Notes under the pieces: model-generated | Told to the model about the DNA's origin: nothing | The model's database searches: none | The model's input: only the letters and a program-made list of their open reading frames with translations | Program-made: the position numbers and the translations under genes | Shown here: piece after piece, positions 16,842-25,671 of the stretch | How the letters are laid out: every line of letters begins with the position of its first letter | Position numbering within the stretch: the stretch's first letter is position 1 | Source: Alphaproteobacteria bacterium | GTDB lineage: Bacteria; Pseudomonadota; Alphaproteobacteria; Rhizobiales; Xanthobacteraceae | Length of the DNA stretch: 36,020 bases | Reading direction: 5' to 3' | NCBI GenBank assembly: GCA_005884685.1 | Contig: VBAH01000073.1 | Span: forward strand, 1 to 36,020

Positions 16842-17867
16842 ATGAAATTCGGACTTTTCGGCTCGGCGCAGGCGAAGCGTGGCGGCGCCGATATCGACTC
16901 CGCGCAAGGCTTCCGCGACTTCATCGAGTACAACGTCGAGGCCGAGGCGCTGGGACTTTCCTCGAGCTTCGTGGTCGAGCATCATTTCACCGGCTTCGGC
17001 CAGGTGTCGGCGAGCCTCAACCTGCTCACGTACCTCGCGGCGCGCACCTCCACCTTGCGGCTCGGCACCGCGGTGCTGGTGCTGCCGTGGCATAATCCGG
17101 TGCTGCTCGCTGAGGCTGCGGCGACGATCGACCTGCTCTCCGGCGGCCGGCTCGAGTTCGGCGTCGGCAAGGGTTATCGGCATAACGAATTCTCCGGCTT
17201 CTGCATTCCCATTGCGGAGGCCGACGAGCGTTTCGAGGAGTCGCTCGGCGTGATCTTGAAAGCCTGGACCTCGAACGAGCGTTTCTCGCATCACGGCAAG
17301 CACTGGAATTTCGAGAACATCGTGGTGGAGCCGCCGACGCGGCAGAAGCCGCATCCGCCGATCTGGATGGCGGCGGGCCAACCGGATTCGATCGCCAAGG
17401 TGGCGCAGCGCGGAGCGAAGCTGTTGCTCGACCAGTTCGCCTCGGTGCCGCTGACGATCGAGCGCTTCAACATCTACAAGTCCGAGGTCGAGGCGCAGGG
17501 CAGGCGCTTCGACCCGATGGATGTCGGCGTCGCGCGCGCGTTCTATGTGGCGAAGGATGCCGACGACAAGCGCAAGGCGGTCGAGGCGCGGCTCGCCAAT
17601 CAGCGGCGCATGACCGAGCTCGCCGCAGCGCCCGGTGCCGTGAAGTCGAGCATGCTCTCGTTCGACTACACGCTCGACGCCGCAGAAGAGAGCGCGATGT
17701 TCGGCACCCCCGACGAGATCGCGGGCAAGCTCGAGCGCTTGCGCGCGGCCGGCATCGCGCACGTGTTGCTCAACGGCGGCGGCGGATCGGCTGCGAACCT
17801 GCGCCGCTTTGCGCACGAGGTGATGCCGGCGTTTGCCGGGGAAAAGAGTGCGGCGGCGGCGGAGTGA
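16842..17867 (+). CDS. LLM-class flavin-dependent oxidoreductase (first copy)
   Basis: A 341-aa luciferase-like monooxygenase: MKFGLFGSAQAKRGGADID, then EALGLSSSFVVEHHFTGFGQ, and RLGTAVLVLPWHNPVLLAEA, then IDLLSGGRLEFGVGKGYRHN. These are the bacterial-luciferase fold with the (D/E)LLSGGR motif that contacts reduced FMN. It probably adds oxygen to an organic substrate with FMNH2 or F420-like cofactors. It is unrelated in neighbourhood to the second LLM gene at 27 kb, though both share EHHF, the LPxHxP segment and the C-terminal EVxPAFAGK. The gene is monocistronic. Substrate is unknown. Confidence 0.9.
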   Translation: MKFGLFGSAQAKRGGADIDSAQGFRDFIEYNVEAEALGLSSSFVVEHHFTGFGQVSASLNLLTYLAARTSTLRLGTAVLVLPWHNPVLLAEAAATIDLLSGGRLEFGVGKGYRHNEFSGFCIPIAEADERFEESLGVILKAWTSNERFSHHGKHWNFENIVVEPPTRQKPHPPIWMAAGQPDSIAKVAQRGAKLLLDQFASVPLTIERFNIYKSEVEAQGRRFDPMDVGVARAFYVAKDADDKRKAVEARLANQRRMTELAAAPGAVKSSMLSFDYTLDAAEESAMFGTPDEIAGKLERLRAAGIAHVLLNGGGGSAANLRRFAHEVMPAFAGEKSAAAAE

Positions 17868-18009
17868 GCTGCCGGGGCGGCGCAACCCTTCCCTCCGGCC
17901 CACCGGGGAATCGACCCCGCGTTCCCTGACGGAACCTGCTACAATGGGAACCAGCCGGACCTCGGCCTTCGCCCCGCGCCCGGCGGCATAAGCGAGGGAG
18001 GTCGGAATC

Positions 18010-18588
18010 ATGTCAGCCACGTCAACGTCTCCGGCACCGGTCGGTTCGCCTCTGGTGCAGGCACTTGCACAATACTGGTGGCTCCTGCTGTTGCGCGGCA
18101 TTGCGGCCATCATCTTCGGCGTGCTCGCGTTCGCCTGGCCCGGCATCACCCTGGTGACGCTCGTGCTGTTCTGGGGCGCATTCGCGCTGGTCGACGGCGT
18201 GCTCGCGCTCGCGAATGCCTTCATGGGCGGCAACATGGGCGACCGGTGGTGGCTGGCGCTCGTCGGCCTTGCGGGCATTGCGGCCGGCATCCTCACCTTC
18301 GCGTACCCCGGCGTGACCGCGCTGGTGCTGCTCTTCTTCATCGCCACATGGGCGATCGTGCTCGGCGTTCTCCAGATCATCGGGGCGATCCGCCTGCGCA
18401 AGGAGATCGACAACGAGTGGACCATCGGGCTCTCCGGCGCGGTCTCGGTGCTGTTCGGCGTGATCATGCTGGTCGCGCCCGGCGCGGGCGCGGTCGGGCT
18501 GATCTGGGCGATCGCCTCTTTCGCGATCGTGTTCGGCATCCTGATGGTGATGGCGGCGTTCAAGCTGAAGAAGCACCAGCCGGCGTAA
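18010..18588 (+). CDS. HdeD-family membrane protein
   Basis: A 192-aa protein with six hydrophobic helices of the HdeD/DUF308 family: LLLLRGIAAIIFGVLAFAWP, then GITLVTLVLFWGAFALVDGV. The repeated middle segment is ALVGLAGIAAGILTFAYPGV, and a third repeat starts GLSGAVSVLFGVIMLVAPGA. In enteric bacteria HdeD is linked to acid resistance, and in alphaproteobacteria the role is uncertain. The ATG at 18010 is preceded by GAGGGAGGTCGG, a strong ribosome binding site. The acetyltransferase gene follows after 7 nt. Confidence 0.9.
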   Translation: MSATSTSPAPVGSPLVQALAQYWWLLLLRGIAAIIFGVLAFAWPGITLVTLVLFWGAFALVDGVLALANAFMGGNMGDRWWLALVGLAGIAAGILTFAYPGVTALVLLFFIATWAIVLGVLQIIGAIRLRKEIDNEWTIGLSGAVSVLFGVIMLVAPGAGAVGLIWAIASFAIVFGILMVMAAFKLKKHQPA

Positions 18589-18595
18589 CGGCGCG

Positions 18596-19069
18596 GTGCA
18601 GATCAGAGCGCCGCAAGCCGCAGACCTCGATCACCTCGCGCGGCTGTGGCACGAGGGCTGGCACGACGCGCATGCCGCGCTCGTGCCGCCCGCCTGGGCG
18701 CGGGCGCGCCCGCTCGAACTCTTCCACGAGCGCGTCGCAGCCGCGCACGCCGGGATGCGCGTCACCGGACCACCCGGCACGCCGCTCGGCTTCTTCATGC
18801 TGCGCGGCGAGGAACTCTGGCAGTTCTACCTGGCGCGGCCCGCGCGCGGCACCGGCATTGCGGCCGCGCTGATGGCGCAGGCGGAAGCGGAGCTGGCGCG
18901 CCGCGGCATCGTTGCGCCCTGGCTCGACTGCGCCGCCGGCAACAACCGCGCCGCGCGCTTCTACGAGAAGAGCGGATGGAGCAGGGCGCGCACCGAGGTG
19001 AAGCGGCTGGAGACGGCGGAGCGTGTGTTGGAGATCGAAGTCTGGATTTATCAGAAATCATTGCCGTGA
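18596..19069 (+). CDS. GNAT-family acetyltransferase
   Basis: A 157-aa N-acetyltransferase with a GTG start at 18596 (MQIRAPQAADLDHLARLWHE). The acetyl-CoA binding motif A is LARPARGTGIAAALMAQAEA, in which ARGTGIAAAL matches R/Q-x-x-G-x-G/A. The following NNRAARFYEKSGW is motif B of GNAT proteins (asparagine then Y-K-GF/W). The acceptor is unknown. It starts 7 nt after the HdeD gene, so the two probably form an operon. Confidence 0.85.
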   Translation: MQIRAPQAADLDHLARLWHEGWHDAHAALVPPAWARARPLELFHERVAAAHAGMRVTGPPGTPLGFFMLRGEELWQFYLARPARGTGIAAALMAQAEAELARRGIVAPWLDCAAGNNRAARFYEKSGWSRARTEVKRLETAERVLEIEVWIYQKSLP

Positions 19070-19158
19070 CAGCGCGTGCCTCGAGCCGGGCGCGTGAGGA
19101 CGGAATCGGGCGTGCGCAGCGCTCGCCGCCCGTGCGGATAGAGGTTGAACACCCAACA

Positions 19159-19181
19159 CAATTCAAGACAGAATAGCATTC
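19159..19181 (+). repeat. 23-nt leader motif, copy 1
   Basis: CAATTCAAGACAGAATAGC and four more bases match the 23 nt at 21407-21429 in 21 positions. Each copy lies 60-75 nt before the ATG of one of two paralogous membrane-protein genes. Both differences would change an amino acid if this were coding. That favours a shared regulatory or untranslated element over a shared N-terminus. Confidence 0.6.
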
Positions 19182-19255
19182 CGGGCGGGACGGAAGCCGC
19201 ATGCATGATGCATGCGATGACCGCCGCCGCGTCGGTCGAAGGGGGGGCGCACGGA

Positions 19256-19981
19256 ATGATGATCGGGCCGGTGGACGCGGGCGTTATCGCGCTGGGAATT
19301 TTCTTCGGGATGTTGGCGCCGTTCGTTTTCGTGATGGCGATCATGAGCACGGATGCGCCCGGGTCTTCGGCCACGCCGGCCTACACCGTCATGGGCGGCG
19401 GGGTGGTGCTTATTGCCCTGATCGCATGGTGGGTCGATCACCCGTTTCAGTTTTTCGGCGGGATGGCGCTGCCCTTTGCGTACATGTTTGTTGCGCCACT
19501 GCTCGAGCGCCTGTGGGGCAACAACGAGACCGCGGCGCCCGAACCGCCGCCGCGGCCGATCCCGTGTGTGCTCGCGTGGGATGGAAGGGAGGTCGCGAAA
19601 TTCGAGGCGGGCGAAGGCTTGCCGCCGGAAACGCATCCCGATACGCGCTCCCGCGTGCAGCCGACGCACGGCTCGGCCGATGCGGGCACGCTGACGTTTC
19701 GCCGCGGCAGCTCACGCAACGCCGACTTCGTGCAGTGGTGCGAGAGCGGCGGCGCGCGGCGGGGGGCAGCACGAAACGCGGCCGCCATCGGCGTACAGAT
19801 TTTCGATCAGGGAAAGAAGGTTGCCGAGATCACGCTCAAGGGTGCCCGGCCGGCACAGCTCGAGTTGCATGCGACCGTCGGGCCGGCCCGCGACGTGACG
19901 GACTTCGGGGTGCTCACGATCGAATACCAGGCCTGGAAGCACGCCTGGGAGTTTTCTGGCTGGCCAAAGAAGAAGGCGTGA
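19256..19981 (+). CDS. Two-helix membrane protein with a Cys-containing C-terminal domain
   Basis: From the paired ATG at 19256/19259 the protein is about 241 aa. An open frame with TTG start begins at 19145. The N-terminal membrane part (MMIGPVDAGVIALGIFFGML, then APFVFVMAIM, and HPFQFFGGMALPFAYMFVAP) is related to the protein at 21492-21773. The remaining part from about residue 100 (PRPIPCVLAWDGREVAKFEA, then a segment with FRRGSSRNADFVQWCESGGA, ending AWKHAWEFSGWPKKKA) has no family I recognise. It looks like a small beta-rich domain that could face either side of the membrane. It is followed by a convergent Kazal-type gene. Confidence 0.6.
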   Translation: MMIGPVDAGVIALGIFFGMLAPFVFVMAIMSTDAPGSSATPAYTVMGGGVVLIALIAWWVDHPFQFFGGMALPFAYMFVAPLLERLWGNNETAAPEPPPRPIPCVLAWDGREVAKFEAGEGLPPETHPDTRSRVQPTHGSADAGTLTFRRGSSRNADFVQWCESGGARRGAARNAAAIGVQIFDQGKKVAEITLKGARPAQLELHATVGPARDVTDFGVLTIEYQAWKHAWEFSGWPKKKA

Positions 19982-20038
19982 GCCGCGAAGGCTCCTCGAT
20001 GCCGCCGCCGGTCGGCGTAGCCCGCATGAGCGGCGCGA

Positions 20039-20063
20039 CATGCCCGCGCCGATCGCGGGCATG
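20039..20063. repeat. Palindromic repeat between the membrane-protein gene and the Kazal gene
   Basis: CATGCCCGCG (20039-20048) and CGCGGGCATG (20054-20063) form a perfect 10-bp stem with a CCGAT loop. It lies between convergent genes and may act as a hairpin for both transcripts. GTAGCCCGCATGAGCG next to it recurs at 20557 and, changed, at 21151. Confidence 0.7.
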
Positions 20064-20087
20064 CGCGTCTTGCTTTGAAAGCGCGTC

Positions 20088-20441
20088 CTACGATTTGGGC
20101 GTGACCTGGCACTTGCCGTTGTGCGCCTTGGAGACCTTGGCCATCTGGCGCTCGCAGTCGTTGCCGTAAGTCTTGCCGTCGCAGCCGCAGACCGGGCGGA
20201 CGATCAGCTTCTTCAATTTCGACATCGCGCAGACTTCCGGGATCTTGACGCATTTGCCCGACCCGTCGATCACTTTGCATTGGCCGGCCGGATGCTGGCA
20301 AAACAGCCCGGCATCGCACGCGATGTGACCGATGCCGTCGCAGGTCTTGCCGGGGCCGACCGCGGACGCGCCGGCCGGCGCGAGCAGCACGAGAGCCAAC
20401 GCAAACAAGAACGTCGCCGCGATTCCGTAAAGCCTGACCAT
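20088..20441 (-). CDS. Secreted Kazal-type protease-inhibitor-like protein
   Basis: A 117-aa protein with a signal peptide (MVRLYGIAATFLFALALVLL, then APAGASA). The mature part begins with a Cys-rich segment (GKTCDGIGHIACDAGLFCQH, then PAGQCKVIDGSGKCVKIPEV). It ends in a Kazal motif, PVCGCDGKTYGNDCERQMAK followed by VSKAHNGKC. Kazal domains bind the active site of serine proteases. The (V)CGxDGxTYxNxC core is intact, so inhibition of a secreted protease is plausible, whether own or foreign. Bacterial members are known but their targets mostly are not. It is convergent with the upstream membrane-protein gene. Confidence 0.82.
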   Translation of the reverse strand: MVRLYGIAATFLFALALVLLAPAGASAVGPGKTCDGIGHIACDAGLFCQHPAGQCKVIDGSGKCVKIPEVCAMSKLKKLIVRPVCGCDGKTYGNDCERQMAKVSKAHNGKCQVTPKS

Positions 20442-21398
20442 GCGCTCCTCCCATCGGGGCTGGATGATTACAACTTTAGATTAGCGGAGGCGCGCGGGAT
20501 TGGGAAGGGCGGCGGGCGGGGGCGCTCTGTCCGGCCGGGCGGGGCGTGACGATCGCGTAGCCCGCATGAGCGAAGCGACATGCGGGGAGCCGCTTCCGAT
20601 TCGCCACTTCGATTGTCAAACAGCCAACGCTCCGCCGCCCGATCGGGAGGGGGCGGGTGCCCCTTCGTCCGTTTTCCGCTCTCCTCAAAAAATGAGGGGA
20701 GCAGAGCGCCGACAGGCGCTGGTGCGGAAGCGCCGCACCTCGTGACCTGCCTCGCGGCAAGGTCGATCTTCGGATCGCCGAAGATCACCGGCCAGTAACG
20801 TAGGCCGGCGCGCCTCTCGACGCTCTGCTGCGGCGTTCTCCTTGCGGCGGCGGGCCGCGCTTTCCGGCATTTGCGCCGATCAGCCAGCTCCTGGCAGGGG
20901 ATCGTTGTGTCCCCGGGCGGAGCCCCGCCGCCGCCCGGGTGCCGGTTGCGAGCCGGCAGCGCGGGCGCCGCCCCAGTCCGAAGCCCGGAATTGCCGGGCG
21001 CCGGCTGCCGGAAGACGAGGCCGCATCTCCGGCCCCGCTTATCCGGCCTGCTCCGCCACCAAGACGCCTCTAGATGGCGCCCCTCGGTGAGCAGGGTGCG
21101 ATCAAGATAAGTACGGCTTGGCGCGCGTGCGTAACTTTTTTTCCGCTTCGTAGCCCGCATGCAGCGAAGCGAAATGCGGGGACCGGCAAGGAATGCGGGG
21201 GGGATGACGAGGGAAATGATGACCCCGGATTTCGCTGCGCTCCATCCGGGCTACAAGCTCCGTCATGCCCGCGCTTGGCGCGGGCATCCACGACTTCCTT
21301 GAGGCGCGTCCACGAAGGATATCGCTCCGTTCATCCGGGCTCCGCTCGCTTCGCTCATCGGCTACAAAATTGGACCGGCCGCCTCGCGCGAGTGAGAG
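20442..21398. other. Gene-poor, repeat-rich stretch of about 950 nt
   Basis: No frame here shows a domain, a ribosome binding site with a sensible start, or normal codon structure. The longest frames are Arg/Pro/Ala-rich and overlap one another. The stretch contains palindromes of the CCCGCATG...CATGCGGG kind at 20561-20586 and 21154-21180, CCCGGAT...ATCCGGG at 21224-21250, and a CATGCCCGCG hairpin at about 21264-21288. The central part 20600-21100 is very GC-rich and resembles decayed or non-coding DNA. I see nothing else in it. Confidence 0.5.
21154..21250. repeat. Inverted pair of interspersed palindromes
   Basis: GTAGCCCGCATGCAGCGAAG (ending ATGCGGG at 21180) and the opposite-orientation copy CCCGGATTTCGCTGCGCTCC (ending ATCCGGGCTAC) are related units facing each other. 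Each is itself a small hairpin. The pair could fold into a larger structure of about 100 nt. Confidence 0.65.
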
Positions 21399-21406
21399 TT
21401 GCACTT

Positions 21407-21429
21407 CAATTCAAGAGAGAATAGCACTC
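21407..21429 (+). repeat. 23-nt leader motif, copy 2
   Basis: Matches 19159-19181 in 21 of 23 positions (CAATTCAAG, then a single C-to-G change, then GAATAGCA and CTC). It lies 63 nt before the likely ATG at 21492 of the paralogous membrane gene. Confidence 0.6.
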
Positions 21430-21491
21430 GTGTGCGACAACGCGGGCCGCTCGGCTTGCGAAAGATCGTTGTCGAGCGGAGGGCTGCATCG

Positions 21492-21773
21492 ATGATGGTA
21501 GGGGAGGTCGATGTCGGGATTATCGCGCTGGGGATTCTGGTCGTCTGTGTAGCGCCGTTCGTTTTCTTCATCACCGCCAGTTTGACCGGTGTGGATGATC
21601 TCGCGCTTCAGGGCATTATGCTGCTCGTTATCGGTCTGTTCGCCTTGTGCCTGAATCACCCGTTTCAGTTTCTCGCCCCAATTGCGCTCGGCGTCAGCGT
21701 CTACGTCATCGCCGAGACGGCCGACTGGGTGCGGATGTATCTGCAGCGGCGCCGCGAACGGAGCGGCGGTTGA
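21492..21773 (+). CDS. Small membrane protein, paralog of the 19256 gene
   Basis: From the paired ATG at 21492/21495 the protein is 93 aa. A GGAGG precedes it. A longer frame with a TTG start at 21399 exists. It has about three hydrophobic segments: MMVGEVDVGIIALGILVVCV, then APFVFFITASLTG; the LQGIMLLVIGLFALCL region; and NHPFQFLAPIALGVSVYVIA. It ends in a basic tail (YLQRRRERSGG). The alignable blocks with the larger protein are MMxGxVDxGxIALGI, APFVF, and HPFQF. It lacks the soluble C-terminal domain of that paralog, which suggests a split or a truncated copy. No known family is recognised. Confidence 0.6.
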   Translation: MMVGEVDVGIIALGILVVCVAPFVFFITASLTGVDDLALQGIMLLVIGLFALCLNHPFQFLAPIALGVSVYVIAETADWVRMYLQRRRERSGG

Positions 21774-21858
21774 GGAAGACGTGTTTGAAGGAGCATGAGA
21801 GCATCGACGGAATGCCTCACCGTGCAACGCTGCCGAGGATGACCCAAAGACTCCGTCA

Positions 21859-21977
21859 TGCCCGCGCTCGTCGCGGGCATCCACATCTTTCTTGGCCGCG
21901 CGTCAGCGAGTGAGACGTGGATGGCCGGGCATCAGGGCGTTTACGCCCGTCTTCGACGGGCTATGCCCGGCCATGAC
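21859..21977. repeat. Composite palindromic repeat overlapping the start of the HTH remnant
   Basis: Left part: CGTCATGCCCGCG-CTCGT-CGCGGGCATCC at about 21859. Right part: ATGGCCGGGCAT (21921-21932) faces ATGCCCGGCCAT (21963-21974), a perfect 12-bp pair. Smaller hairpins lie inside it, GGGCG-TTTA-CGCCC and CCCGTC-TTC-GACGGG. The right arm contributes the ATG at 21973 of the next frame. Confidence 0.75.
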
Positions 21978-22146
21978 GAAGGGTACCGATGAGCCGCACG
22001 TCTCCGCGCTGATGCGCAACCGCGCCGGCAATGTCTCGGTCGGGCGGCTGATGGAGTTTCTGACCGCGCTCGGGCAGGACGTGCGGATCACCGTGAAGCC
22101 GACGCGCAAGGCGCGGGGCGAGATGGCGGTGGTAGGGGGGAGGTGA
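21973..22146 (+). pseudogene. C-terminal half of an XRE-type HTH (antitoxin-like) gene
   Basis: A 57-aa frame, MTKGTDEPHVSALMRNRAGN, then VSVGRLMEFLTALGQDVRIT, then VKPTRKARGEMAVVGGR. The segment PHVSALMRNRxxNVSVGRLMEFLTALGQDVxITVKP matches the second half of the helix-turn-helix fold in short XRE/HigA-type antitoxins (usually about 100 aa). The first half, with helices 1-3, is missing. Upstream is the repeat at 21859-21977, whose arm supplies the ATG. The gene appears cut by repeat insertion or recombination. No toxin gene is recognisable next to it. Confidence 0.75.
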
Positions 22147-22224
22147 CGGCCTTCACAACCTAGGGCATAATAACATCGCAAAGAGACTGCTTGACCGTTT
22201 TGACACGCACTTGGTGCAACTCTC

Positions 22225-22473
22225 ATGATTATCCGAAGACGATCTACACTTTCCTCCACTGAGGACCGGGAGGGGAAGATAGCTAGGCTGATGGGAATTA
22301 CTGCGACCGAAGTCCGCGAGTTTGCCTACCAGTACCTGCTGGATGAGATAATTCGCAAGGAAGCAAGGTCCAGAAAGAAAAGAAAGTTTATCACGACAAC
22401 CGCCGCCGCAATCGTCTTTCTTGTAGGTATTGGGTTGGCAGTCGCCTATCTGGTTTACTCCCATAGAATGTGA
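22225..22473 (+). CDS. Small tail-anchored membrane protein, unknown function
   Basis: An 82-aa protein: MIIRRRSTLSSTEDREGKIA, then RLMGITATEVREFAYQYLLD and a basic stretch EIIRKEARSRKKRK. One membrane helix follows (about residues 55-77, FITTTAAAIVFLVGIGLAVA). The cytosolic part is amphipathic and charged. Base composition is clearly richer in A/T than in the genes around, suggesting recent transfer. I do not recognise it. It is followed 48 nt later by another membrane gene in the same direction, a possible pair. Confidence 0.55.
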   Translation: MIIRRRSTLSSTEDREGKIARLMGITATEVREFAYQYLLDEIIRKEARSRKKRKFITTTAAAIVFLVGIGLAVAYLVYSHRM

Positions 22474-22521
22474 GTTTGACCATTCTTCCGCAGCTAAGAT
22501 TATTTACATTGGAGTGAAGCG

Positions 22522-22935
22522 ATGTTTCTTATTGGATTACTTGCGCTCATCATTGCCCTTTACGACGTCGCGACCACTTTTTTGGGCGTGTATTGGTTAC
22601 TGGTACCGTCTACTATGAGTACTGTGCCACGTCCTGCGGAGTTACATTTGGAAGCGGCGCTTGTCGCCGGTGTGTTCGCCGGGGGAATATTTGTGACGCT
22701 TGTAGGAGTTACACAGAAATGGGGAAGTATATCAAGCGGACTCAAGCCGTTCTTGGTATTATTTTTTATACTCGCCGCGGTGGTGGACTTTATAACGTCT
22801 TTTTTTGGCTCCTCCTTATTCTTATACGGAAGCACAAGTATAGGGCCAGATTTGGTGAAAACCTCTATTCTTGCGTTTTGTTCGCTAGTGGCGCTTGGAT
22901 GCACCATGTTCTTTCCATGGCTTTTTGAATCTTAG
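22522..22935 (+). CDS. Four-helix membrane protein, unknown function
   Basis: A 137-aa protein with four predicted helices: MFLIGLLALIIALYDVATTF, the LEAALVAGVFAGGIFVTLVG region, LKPFLVLFFILAAVVDFITS, and VKTSILAFCSLVALGCTMFF. No signal, catalytic motif or known family is visible. A/T-rich composition matches the preceding small gene and the following minus-strand gene, marking a low-GC block of about 1.8 kb. A toxic or immunity-type membrane role is possible but unsupported. Confidence 0.55.
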   Translation: MFLIGLLALIIALYDVATTFLGVYWLLVPSTMSTVPRPAELHLEAALVAGVFAGGIFVTLVGVTQKWGSISSGLKPFLVLFFILAAVVDFITSFFGSSLFLYGSTSIGPDLVKTSILAFCSLVALGCTMFFPWLFES

Positions 22936-23001
22936 TCCGGATTGAGCTACGGCAATTCTCTTGCAGTTTTCACAGGGACGTAGGGCGTCGGATTGGCTGC
23001 G

Positions 23002-23950
23002 CTACTCCGGTCTACGCGCCGCGCTCATCTGGGGTGTCTCCTGCTGGCCGTAGTCCGATGTTAAAGACGAGAACACCAGTTGATCCAATGTTGCCTCGAT
23101 GTAAGGGAAGAGAGAGATCATGTGCACGCATCCTCGACCTAGCGCCTTGCGCGCAAACTCGGTAGCGAACGCCGCGATCACCATCGCGGAAGCGCTTTCC
23201 TGTTCGTACAACTGGTTCATCATCGTTCGATGAAACGACATAGGAAGCGAGTGCGTTTGATTGGATAAGTATTTGTAGACAGCCCTTGTCAAGTCCTCTC
23301 CCCAACCCAACTCAAGCATCATCGCGTGTCGGCCCGCGGTGAACATGTCCTCCCCGCTCAGAATTCGCTTTTGTCGATGCCGAGGTAAATTCTTGAAGTA
23401 CGGGTTGGATTCGACGCGTTCACGCAGAAAAGCATACTTCTTCTCGTCCGCTTGCGGCCCTGCCTGATAGTTGATGCCCTTCAAGAATGCGGCGCGATTC
23501 ATATAGTCGTGAAGATCAATGATGTGCTTTCTACAACGCCATTGATCCTCGTGAATTAAGACGTCGCCTACGTAAAGCAAGACACCGATGTTCTCGATCA
23601 AGGCCCTTGCCAGCCCCGCAATTGAGGCGTGGTCAAGATATTCGACGCCTCCAAATTCCGATGGCTGCGGTTCGAACAACCTGACGATCGTATTAGAGGC
23701 GACGCAGGCTTTGATGAATAACCAGGAGGCCATACCGCGTCGTTCATCGGTGATCTGACTTCCGATCTTGTTTCCGATAAACTGAGCATGTTTGGCCAAC
23801 ACCTCGAATCTTCGGCGTTCGCTGGAAAAGTACTCTCGCTCAGCACTTTGATCTGGTACTTTAGAACGCCGTGCCATCGACTCTCTCTGCGATCTAAGTC
23901 GGTTCTCAAAGTCACGGATAGTGTAGTTATTCGCTGAATGATGGAAGCCC

Positions 23951-23952
<2 letters not shown>
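23002..23952 (-). CDS. Hypothetical protein of 316 aa, possibly DUF5677-like
   Basis: A soluble, helical protein starting [20 protein letters not shown] at 23952. An internal Met at 23877 ([17 protein letters not shown]) is an alternative start. The middle holds [20 protein letters not shown], then [20 protein letters not shown]. The C-terminal half holds [20 protein letters not shown], a His-containing pattern recalling DUF5677-type proteins (function unknown). Base composition is lower in GC than in fumarase. Its start codon overlaps the divergent fumarase start by 2 nt (CATG shared), so it seems to have landed against the fum gene. The function is not known. Confidence 0.6.
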
Positions 23953-25597
<1,645 letters not shown>

Positions 25598-25671
25598 CGG
25601 CGCCATCCCGCCCACGCGGGTTGCGACTCACGCGCGGCCGTGCCAGAACAAAACAGGTACGGGTGAGTCGC

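Noticed and set aside
16686-18563. Long minus-strand frame of 625 codons
   Set aside because: It covers the LLM oxidoreductase and HdeD genes in antisense and has no recognisable domain. High GC content creates such long antisense frames.
20468-21160. Minus-strand frame of 230 codons in the repeat-rich stretch
   Set aside because: Arg/Pro/Ala-rich with no domain or signal, overlapping several palindromic repeats; start lacks a ribosome binding site. Kept only as gene-poor sequence.
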